A stretch of 26,682 nt of DNA from a virus. The stretch is from IMG/VR virus record IMGVR_UViG_3300035698_007486, positions 1 to 26,682 of that record. One strand, given 5' to 3'. Positions within the stretch are counted from its first letter, which is position 1. Every line of letters starts with the position of its first letter. Below, piece after piece: positions 14,911 to 21,008 of the stretch. Made by a program: the position numbers and the translations under genes. The notes beneath the pieces are model-generated. The model had not been told where the DNA came from, searched no databases, and was given only the letters and a program-made list of their open reading frames with translations.

Positions 14911-15774
14911 CTATCCCTCCATATCCTTCAGCAACGCCCCCAGCCTCGTGGGCAGGTCGGCTATTGTCCATTGATGCTCTTTGACCATCGCCACCATGTG
15001 CGCCATCGCGTCCGGGCACAGGTGGCAGTCTTTCGTCTGCAAGCCTTCGGTAATCGTGCTGGTGTCCTTCTCGTCGTCCACGCAGTAGCACACGTACGGC
15101 TGACGGTACAACGCCTCGCCGTAGCACAGCACAGGCAACCCAGCCTCAATCGCCTGCAACCCGCACGTCGAGTTAATCGTCGCTACCGCACACGCGCCCT
15201 CGAACGCATCTTCAACCGTTGGGCTTTCATCCAACTTCGCGCCCGAGTTGTGTAGCTCTCTAACTAGCTCGAAGGGGAAAGCAGCCTGCGGGTGGGGTCT
15301 GACTCGTAGCGGCAGCGCCGACTGCTCCGCGAGCATGTGGACCCACGGCGCCATTCGCTTCCACGGGCTGAGTGCCCGTATCTGCATGTCGTCCTCGCAT
15401 TGCAGAATCACGAGTAGGTCGCCGTCGCGTACGCGAAGATGGTCCTGCGGCGTGTACTCAGGCACTTTCGGAACCCAGGACGCCAGCGAGTTGATGCCAG
15501 CCGGGTCCAACTGGAACGTGCCGTCCTGCGGTAGCCAGCCGAGTTCGGCGTACAGCGTATGGGCCGTGTCGGTTAGGCACTCGTGTATCTTGTCATAGAC
15601 GGGATGCACGCCGTTCCACATCACGGCCAAGTCGCAACTTCGCAACGCGGCCAGTGGCGGGTTGTCGTTGTGCCAGCGGAACGTATAGTAGCCCAGCGTG
15701 CCCAGCGCCGCCGCAATCGCGTCCAGCGTCGGCTTGGAGCGAGGATCAGGGCGGGTCTCTACTCCGGCACGCAT
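14911..15774 (-). CDS. KpsC/KpsS-like capsular polysaccharide (Kdo-type) glycosyltransferase
   Basis: The 287-residue protein shows the C-terminal nucleotide-sugar-binding half of GT-B enzymes of the capsule-synthesis family: RVRPHPQ at 157-163 and TINSTCGLQAIEAGLPVLCY at 199-218, followed by GEALYRQP. In KpsC/KpsS these segments bind CMP-Kdo, so a sugar transferase using a Kdo-like or related donor is likely; the actual donor and acceptor cannot be read. Family members are often longer, so this is a compact single-domain form. It ends the sugar cassette. GGGGAG lies eight bases before the ATG, with a three-base gap after the methyltransferase. A possible role is modification of virion or host-surface glycans. 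Confidence 0.72.
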   Translation of the reverse strand: MRAGVETRPDPRSKPTLDAIAAALGTLGYYTFRWHNDNPPLAALRSCDLAVMWNGVHPVYDKIHECLTDTAHTLYAELGWLPQDGTFQLDPAGINSLASWVPKVPEYTPQDHLRVRDGDLLVILQCEDDMQIRALSPWKRMAPWVHMLAEQSALPLRVRPHPQAAFPFELVRELHNSGAKLDESPTVEDAFEGACAVATINSTCGLQAIEAGLPVLCYGEALYRQPYVCYCVDDEKDTSTITEGLQTKDCHLCPDAMAHMVAMVKEHQWTIADLPTRLGALLKDMEG

Positions 15775-15777
15775 ACG

Positions 15778-16449
15778 TCACGCTCCCCGCTGCGGCAAAA
15801 CCCACTGCCCGCCAGTAGGCTCGCCCGGAAGATACAACTGCGCCTCCGACCACCCGCTGCCTTCGCCCGTACCCTGCTTGAGATGGTCTTTGATAGTAAA
15901 CTCGGCTGGTTTTACCACAACAGCCATCGCGTTCAGGCTGTTCTCGGCAAACGCGCCGTCGCGGCAATCCCACCCAGCCAAGGCCAGAAGGTACGCCAAC
16001 TGGTGTGCGGAGAACCCCGTGTGAACGTGACCAGCCAACACATCGGCCCGGAATCGCGGCACCGCCACGTACAGCCGCCCGCCAGTTCGGATGGCATGGC
16101 CCCATGCGTGAAGCGTGCCAATCGCGTCTCGCGAATGCTCTAGGACGTGGTGGGACCACCCGGCCCCGTAGCTTCCAGGCCCCAAGTCGTCCCACGAACC
16201 CTCGATGATGCCGTAGCCGCTCTCCGCCGCATGGGTCACTCCGGCCTCGGGCGGGCAGTGGTCTACGCCAACCGCGAGCTTGCCTCCCGCAATCATCTTA
16301 GATACGTGTCTCCCGTGCCCGCAACCGAAGTCCACGATGTCGTCGTCGCCTGAGTCAAGCAGAACTTCCAGCAGTTCGCGATAGTGCGGCTCGAACCTCT
16401 CGTCGCTGTCCACCAGTGCCTGCCAATTCGCCATTTGACAATTCATCAT
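15778..16449 (-). CDS. class I SAM-dependent methyltransferase
   Basis: Residues 38-48 (DIVDFGCGHGR) form the SAM-binding motif I and Asp63 in VGVDH is the acidic residue after beta strand 2. SHHVLEHSRDAIGTLHAW and IRTGGRLYVAVP follow the Methyltransf_11 pattern. The substrate is not visible; placement among sugar enzymes suggests O- or N-methylation of a sugar. The start at 16449 is chosen because GCAAGGAGAGCAAGGATGA, the ribosome-binding cassette shared with two neighbouring genes, sits exactly at this ATG. The gene consequently overlaps the end of the glycosyltransferase gene by 95 bases, which is unusually long for this operon. Confidence 0.88.
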   Translation of the reverse strand: MMNCQMANWQALVDSDERFEPHYRELLEVLLDSGDDDIVDFGCGHGRHVSKMIAGGKLAVGVDHCPPEAGVTHAAESGYGIIEGSWDDLGPGSYGAGWSHHVLEHSRDAIGTLHAWGHAIRTGGRLYVAVPRFRADVLAGHVHTGFSAHQLAYLLALAGWDCRDGAFAENSLNAMAVVVKPAEFTIKDHLKQGTGEGSGWSEAQLYLPGEPTGGQWVLPQRGA

Positions 16450-18565
16450 CCTTGCTCTCCTTGCTAGCCCTGAAGTCTTCGAGTGCTTGCAAAAACTGGC
16501 TATCCTGCTCTCCCTTGGACGCCTTGGTCATCTGGCCGTCATGCTGGCGGTATAGGTAATACGGGTTTTGCACGAAGCCCCATCGCATCTTCGCTCCGAT
16601 CGCGCGGATGTTCCAGTCGGCGTCGGGGCATCGTGGGTACTTGTCACTGAACCCGCCTACCTTATCGTAGACCTTCTTCCACGCCACAATCGAAGCCCCG
16701 ATTGGCCCTGTGTTCTGAAAGTTGCCCAGGTACTTCTCTTCCTGCATCCCGTGGTTGTCCATCAGCGCCTGCGGCTTGCCGTCCTTATTGGCCCATACGC
16801 CGCCGCACGAGAGTAGGTCAATCTCGCCCGCGTGCTGCAAGAGCGTCATCGCTTCGGCTTCGATCCGCCGTGAGTCCTGCACGTCGTCGGCGTCCATTCG
16901 CGCAATCATGTCACCTTCCGCCAGTTCCAGGCATTTGTTGAACGCGCCTGTGTAGCCAAGGTGGCTGATTCGCCCGACGTATATCCGAGAGTCCTGCTCC
17001 GCGAACGCCTGGGCGATCTTCAGCGTGTCGTCACGCGACCCGTCGTCGGTGATGATGAGTTCCCAGTTCTGGTACGACTGGAGAAGGCACGACCGAATCG
17101 CGTCCCCGATGTAGTCCTGCACGTTGTAGGCTGGCATTAGGATGCTGACCTTGGGCAGTTTCGTACCCAAGCCGCACAGGCTGCGAATGTAGTCGTGGCC
17201 CACCGGACCCGACCAGTGCATTACGCTCGCGGCGGGGTCGTTACCCTCCATCCGCAAGTGCTGGAACGTGCGGGGCAGAATCACCACGCGGTCCATGCGG
17301 CGCTGAATCATCGTGTTCAGGGCGTCCTGATTGTTCTGGAACTTCGCGGACAAGCAATGCTCCGCCCACTCGCTGATTGTCGGATCGCCCCAGTGGTAGG
17401 CCACAACCCCGCCCGCCAGGGGCTTCGGGTTCCCGGCACCGAACGGCGTGTAGGGGTCTGTGTGGAACCCGATCTTGTCATTGGCGATCAGTGGGAATAG
17501 CGACGATAGGCAGTCCCGCACTTCGCAGTCCAGGTCCAGCCAGATCGTGCGGTTGAACGGCGTCTTGAGCATCGCCAGCGGCATCATGTGCATCACCGGC
17601 ATTCCGCCGGGCGGCTTGTAGGCAATCACGCGACCGCGTGCCTTGCAGAACGCCACGAGTTCGGGCGACATTCCCATATCCACGAAGACGACAGGGAGGT
17701 CGTTGTGCTTGTGGTAGTGAATCCACCACCACGGAATCATCCATTCGCTACTGGCGTCCGATGCGACCATTACGCCGTCAGAGTTCTCGCGCGCCTCGGG
17801 TCGCCACTGGCATAGCTCGGCCACCGCGCCGAACATCGTCGGCATCTCGGGCATCACCGGCATTCGGCCTTCGGACGCCTTCAGGGCCTCGTCCAGCGGC
17901 ACGTAGTCTAGGTGCTCATTGGCGGGGCTGTCCGGCGTGCAGGAGATAATCTCAATACCGTGCCGCTCGGCTTCGGCCCGCACGAAACCCAACTGAGTGC
18001 AGATTCCTTCGTACAAGTCCTTGTTGTGCTTCTTGGCAGCGGGCGTCATTGCCACGTCGTCGTGGCAGTAGTCGCCCTTCTCGGCGGAGAAGTCCGTACC
18101 GACGAGATGGATTCGCTTCGCGCCCATCCAGATCAGGACGTGCAGGGTGATCCAGAACGAGTTGCCGACCCACAGGAATTCCGCGTTATGGGCTCGCCGC
18201 GTGAACATCTCCTGCAAGCCGCCGGGCGTGCCCGTCGCCGTATAGACGTTGGGATACTGCATGAGTGCCCGGTCGGCTACGCTGTCGTGCATGTACTTCG
18301 AGCCAATGACCTTCGGGAACGGCTTGTTCCACACGTCGCGGTCGTAGCACTGCGCCCCGTCCATGCACAGCCACAGGTCCGGCTTCGGGATGTGCGGGTA
18401 GGCGGTATTGACCGCCGCCGTGAATACGCCAGGCCGGTCGAATACGGTGGGGTCTACGTCCTTGAGGCTGGGGCCGGGGCAGCACAGATAAATGTCGCAC
18501 CCGAAGTCCTTCCTCGCCCAATTCGTCGGGACCAATCGCTCGCCGTCGTGAAAAAGAAGACTCAT
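16355..18565 (-). CDS. three-domain glycosyltransferase fusion, 736 residues
   Basis: Three modules are visible. Residues 1-230 have a Rossmann-like layout with CCPGPSLKD (28-36), AVNTAYPHIPKPDLWLCMDG and GNSFWITLHVLIWMGAKRI followed by HLVGTDFS, resembling DUF115/MptE-like and GT42 sialyltransferase-like proteins. Residues about 262-460 look like a GT-A/GT8-type transferase with a DxD motif in WLDLDCEV (342-349) and a late MHWSGP. Residues about 472-700 are a GT2 enzyme: PKVSILMPAYN, ITDDGSRDDT and the metal-binding MDADD (557-561). The protein is soluble, with no membrane helix. Its ATG overlaps the dehydratase stop by four bases (ATGA). From about residue 698 (KESKDDE onward) the sequence is the ribosome-binding region and 5' end of the methyltransferase gene read in another frame, so the last 35-40 residues look like a read-through tail. 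Three sequential transfers on one glycan are a plausible inference. Confidence 0.85.
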   Translation of the reverse strand: MSLLFHDGERLVPTNWARKDFGCDIYLCCPGPSLKDVDPTVFDRPGVFTAAVNTAYPHIPKPDLWLCMDGAQCYDRDVWNKPFPKVIGSKYMHDSVADRALMQYPNVYTATGTPGGLQEMFTRRAHNAEFLWVGNSFWITLHVLIWMGAKRIHLVGTDFSAEKGDYCHDDVAMTPAAKKHNKDLYEGICTQLGFVRAEAERHGIEIISCTPDSPANEHLDYVPLDEALKASEGRMPVMPEMPTMFGAVAELCQWRPEARENSDGVMVASDASSEWMIPWWWIHYHKHNDLPVVFVDMGMSPELVAFCKARGRVIAYKPPGGMPVMHMMPLAMLKTPFNRTIWLDLDCEVRDCLSSLFPLIANDKIGFHTDPYTPFGAGNPKPLAGGVVAYHWGDPTISEWAEHCLSAKFQNNQDALNTMIQRRMDRVVILPRTFQHLRMEGNDPAASVMHWSGPVGHDYIRSLCGLGTKLPKVSILMPAYNVQDYIGDAIRSCLLQSYQNWELIITDDGSRDDTLKIAQAFAEQDSRIYVGRISHLGYTGAFNKCLELAEGDMIARMDADDVQDSRRIEAEAMTLLQHAGEIDLLSCGGVWANKDGKPQALMDNHGMQEEKYLGNFQNTGPIGASIVAWKKVYDKVGGFSDKYPRCPDADWNIRAIGAKMRWGFVQNPYYLYRQHDGQMTKASKGEQDSQFLQALEDFRASKESKDDELSNGELAGTGGQRREVRAALSRTAGSSA
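16446..16464 (-). repeat. ribosome-binding cassette, copy 1 (methyltransferase start)
   Basis: The minus-strand sequence GCAAGGAGAGCAAGGATGA is identical over 19 bases to that at 19593-19575. It contains AAGGAG and the start codon. In the frame of the overlapping upstream gene it encodes KESKD. Confidence 0.9.
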
Positions 18566-18585
18566 GCTTGCTCTCCCTGCCCTTG
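18562..18585 (-). repeat. ribosome-binding cassette, copy 2 (glycosyltransferase start)
   Basis: The minus-strand block matches copy 3 (19598-19575) at 22 of 24 bases and ends in the ATGA stop-start overlap. It carries GGGAG about seven bases before the ATG. Confidence 0.85.
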
Positions 18586-19578
18586 CGGTGTGTACTCAGG
18601 TACGACAGCCAGAAGCGCATCGACTGTAGCAGCGCCGCTTCCTAGCCTGCGAATGGCGTCCCAGTCCGGCTCGCCTGTGTCCTTGTACGCGAATACCTTT
18701 GGGTGTGCCGTGGGTTTCGTGTCGGCGTAATCCAGCGGCTCAAACAGCCGCTCGCCGGGACGCGCTCCCGTAAACTCGATGTCAATGTCCTTGCCGCTCA
18801 GCGCAATCATCTGCCGGGCCAGGTCCACAATCTTGACCGGCTCGCCCATGTCCAACAGGTAGATACGCCCCGACTCTCCCAACGCCGCCGCCTGTAGGAC
18901 AAGCTGCGCGGCCTCTGGGATGGTCATAAAGTACCGCTTCATCTCTGAGTCGGTGACAGTGACCGGCCCGCCCGACTCAATCTGTCGGCGGAAGGTCGGC
19001 ACCACAGAGCCACGAGAGTCCAGCACGTTGCCGAAGCGGACGGCTACGGTGCGGCAAGCTTCCTCTGGGCAAGTGCAGCAATACAGTTCGGCGGCACGTT
19101 TCGTAGCGCCCATAATGGACGTAGGCTGAATCGCCTTGTCTGTGGACAGCAAGACAAACGCCTTGCACCCAGCCGTGCGCGATGCTCTGTGCGCGTGCGC
19201 CGACCCGCCGAAGTTCGTGCCAAGCGCCTCTTCCGGATGTCGCTCCAACATGGGAACGTGCTTGTATGCAGCGGCGTGAAGCACAATATCAGGCTTCTCT
19301 TGAGCCCACACGGCCTCCACCCGCTCGGGCAGCCGCACGTCGCATAGGTGTGCCTCGGTCGGCACCCGGCCCTTCAGTTCCTGTTCGATGTCAAACAGCG
19401 GCGTCTCGGCGTTGTCCACCAGGACCAGCTTCTTCGGAGAGAAGCGGCACACTTGGCGGCACAACTCGCTCCCGATACTCCCGCCTGCCCCGGTCACTAG
19501 GACCACTTGGTTGTTCAGGAACTCAGACACGGCCTCCATGTCCAGTTCCACCGGCTCCCTGCCCAGTAGCTCGTTCAT
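18562..19578 (-). CDS. nucleotide-sugar 4,6-dehydratase (CapD/PglF/WbpM family), soluble form
   Basis: An extended short-chain dehydrogenase of 338 residues. VTGAGGSIGSEL (28-39) binds NAD(P), HAAAYKHVPMLE follows at 101-112, and STDKAIQPTSIMGATKR (145-161) is the active-site block. Met156 at the classical Tyr position, with the Asp-Lys pair, is the pattern of the PglF/WbpM/CapD branch, which converts UDP-GlcNAc to a UDP-4-keto-6-deoxy sugar. Later GARPGERLFEPL is also typical. PglF and WbpM normally carry N-terminal membrane helices; here only about 22 residues precede the Rossmann core, so it should be cytosolic. No aminotransferase or acetyltransferase is present to finish a bacillosamine-type sugar, so the pathway must use host enzymes or another product. 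The start at 19578 is set by AAGGAG in the cassette. It overlaps the preceding gene by 56 bases. Confidence 0.92.
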   Translation of the reverse strand: MNELLGREPVELDMEAVSEFLNNQVVLVTGAGGSIGSELCRQVCRFSPKKLVLVDNAETPLFDIEQELKGRVPTEAHLCDVRLPERVEAVWAQEKPDIVLHAAAYKHVPMLERHPEEALGTNFGGSAHAHRASRTAGCKAFVLLSTDKAIQPTSIMGATKRAAELYCCTCPEEACRTVAVRFGNVLDSRGSVVPTFRRQIESGGPVTVTDSEMKRYFMTIPEAAQLVLQAAALGESGRIYLLDMGEPVKIVDLARQMIALSGKDIDIEFTGARPGERLFEPLDYADTKPTAHPKVFAYKDTGEPDWDAIRRLGSGAATVDALLAVVPEYTPQGQGEQA

Positions 19579-19870
19579 CCTTGCTCTCCTTGCCCTTGTA
19601 CGGAAAATGCTGGTTCAGTGTCTTTTGCCGCCCCTTACAGCCCCCGCATGGCGGGATACCAAGCCGCTTCGTTATTTTCGCCACGGTGTCGCCCAGTCCC
19701 CGGCTAGGATACTCACCCCATCCGTACCCCTCTGGGCACGGGAAGTCGTCTTGCGAAAGCCCCTTGAACGCCCTGCGTATGCTCTGCCTCCACTCTCGCC
19801 CACCCTCCAAGTCCCGACATGTAGGACAGTGGGCGTGCCCGTGGCACAAGTCTGTGTAGTTGTGACTCAT
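19523..19870 (-). CDS. small Cys-rich phage protein with GLGDTVAKITK motif
   Basis: The 115-residue protein starts with CHGHAHCPTC (9-18), a possible metal-binding cluster, and has a conserved-looking core GLGDTVAKITKRLGIPPCGG then CKGRQKTLNQHFPYK (58-92). I remember similar GLGD(T)xAKxTK...C-GGC-KxRxxxLNxxFPYK segments in small proteins of unknown function encoded by many tailed phages. Those end soon after FPYK; here the frame continues 23 residues through the ribosome site and 5' end of the dehydratase gene into a Gly-rich tail (GQGAGGTGHGG), as if the native stop was lost when the sugar cassette was inserted. The ATG at 19870 overlaps the previous stop by four bases (ATGA); the longer frame to 19951 is not needed. 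Two-site zinc binding is possible but unproven. Confidence 0.78.
   Translation of the reverse strand: MSHNYTDLCHGHAHCPTCRDLEGGREWRQSIRRAFKGLSQDDFPCPEGYGWGEYPSRGLGDTVAKITKRLGIPPCGGCKGRQKTLNQHFPYKGKESKDERATGQGAGGTGHGGRV
19575..19598 (-). repeat. ribosome-binding cassette, copy 3 (dehydratase start)
   Basis: The cassette carries AAGGAG seven bases before the ATG and is shared with the starts of the glycosyltransferase and methyltransferase genes. In the overlapping upstream frame it encodes KGKESKDE. Confidence 0.9.
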
Positions 19871-20520
19871 CCCATCGCTACCGTGACAGTCCCGGTGTAG
19901 CCTACGGTCCCCAATGCGCTCAAAAGACAGCCCACGCAACTGGCCCCGCACCCTGTTTCATTCGGGTGTGGGCCGAACGTGTCCGAGCAGTCCGACTGGC
20001 CTGGGTTTAGGAACTCGGTTGTGTACCCAGACAGGTAGCTACCCTCGAAGAAGGTAATCTGTCCCTCGTCTGGATGCTGATAGTACGCCTTGACGTTGAG
20101 CACGTTGCCTGCGTACTGGTAGAAGATAGTCCAGTCTACGGCGCTTGAACCCGTCGCACCACCTACCGAGCATCCGCTATTGAACCACGACTTAGTAAGC
20201 CCGCCCGCGTAGGTCTTGCCCCACTCGCATGGCCCGGCCAGTTGAGACAGCGTGTGCGCTGAGTTGATGCTCGGGGTGAGGGCGTGCTGCGAATATGCGT
20301 TGATGTCATGGTCCTGCGAGCAGGCGCAAATCGCCACGTCACTGAATGTCGCCGTCACTTTAGCCGGGGTCGGTGCAATGGTATGGTCGCAGTAGAAGCA
20401 CGAGTCGCCTACCTCTTCACAGCAGCATTCATCTGTTTCCTGCACGCCCCACTTGCCCGCCGAGTTCAAGATGAACTTCGGATTCGTGCCGTCGTAGTTG
20501 TCTACGGTCCACTTAGCCAT
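19867..20520 (-). CDS. Cys-rich structural-type protein, 217 residues, unknown function
   Basis: Thirteen cysteines are spread as DECCCEEVGDSCFYC near residues 31-45, then ICAC, GPCEW, SGC, and a C-terminal cluster with SDC, TGCGASCVGC. The segment C-x-Y-C...P-x-K-V-T-A-T-F-S, followed later by L...GPCEWGK, resembles a Cys-rich module I remember from phage structural and environmental bacterial proteins. No signal peptide or membrane helix is present. It lies among tail genes, so a virion surface or tail component is likely. The ATG at 20520 shares one base with the upstream stop (TAATG), so translation is probably by reinitiation; the longer frame to 20808 overlaps the previous gene and is a shadow. 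Cysteines could bind zinc or form disulfides after release. Confidence 0.8.
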   Translation of the reverse strand: MAKWTVDNYDGTNPKFILNSAGKWGVQETDECCCEEVGDSCFYCDHTIAPTPAKVTATFSDVAICACSQDHDINAYSQHALTPSINSAHTLSQLAGPCEWGKTYAGGLTKSWFNSGCSVGGATGSSAVDWTIFYQYAGNVLNVKAYYQHPDEGQITFFEGSYLSGYTTEFLNPGQSDCSDTFGPHPNETGCGASCVGCLLSALGTVGYTGTVTVAMG

Positions 20521-21008
20521 TATGCCGAGCAGCCCGCCGCGTCCAGGGCCTCGTTCGGGTCGAACAGCTTGAAGACGCCCAGGTCGTAGAAGCCCGTGCC
20601 GTACGAGCCCGCCGCCGGGGCAACCATCGGACCCACGGCGGGACGCTTCTTGTTCGGGGCCAGCGCCGCGCCGCCGCCCAGGGCGTTCGAGGCAAGGTCC
20701 AGCACGGTGTAGGTGTAGGAGCAAGGCTTCGCCAGTCCACCCGCCGAACCGCCGCTCTGTGTGACCAGAACGGGGAACATGCCAATCTGCGCGAGTTCCA
20801 GGCCCCACGACTCGTCGTCAAAGTCGATGAAGATGCCGCCAGCCGGGTCGGCCTTCAGCGGGCCTTTCAGCAGCGCCGAGTACCGCCCGTTCTTGTCGCC
20901 GACGATAGTGAGATTGTCGCCCAAGAACCCGTCGTAGATGAGGCTGACGGCTCGCTTGCACCCGTCAAGCGTCTGGGGGTCGCGCGGTATCTTCGCTCGC
21001 TCTGGCAT
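20520..21008 (-). CDS. phage structural-region protein of unknown function, 162 residues
   Basis: No domain is recognised. The first half (GCKRAVSLIYDGFLGDNLTI, GIFIDFDDESWGLEL) looks like a compact alpha/beta fold, and the second half is Gly/Ala/Pro-rich with Phe and Tyr near the end. There is no signal peptide or membrane segment. It sits between the nozzle-like gene and the Cys-rich gene with TAATG stop-start overlaps on both sides, so its output is probably tied to the nozzle-like protein. A tail accessory protein is a position-based guess. Confidence 0.78.
   Translation of the reverse strand: MPERAKIPRDPQTLDGCKRAVSLIYDGFLGDNLTIVGDKNGRYSALLKGPLKADPAGGIFIDFDDESWGLELAQIGMFPVLVTQSGGSAGGLAKPCSYTYTVLDLASNALGGGAALAPNKKRPAVGPMVAPAAGSYGTGFYDLGVFKLFDPNEALDAAGCSA

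Noticed and set aside
15445-18600. Shared VPEYTPQ coding segment in the KpsC-like and dehydratase genes
   Set aside because: The two copies match at about 18 of 20 bases, which is close to what chance allows in 26 kb, and the protein contexts differ.
20521-20808. N-terminal extension of the Cys-rich gene
   Set aside because: It overlaps the 162-residue gene in another frame and has shadow-like Arg/Gly composition; the TAATG junction explains the start.
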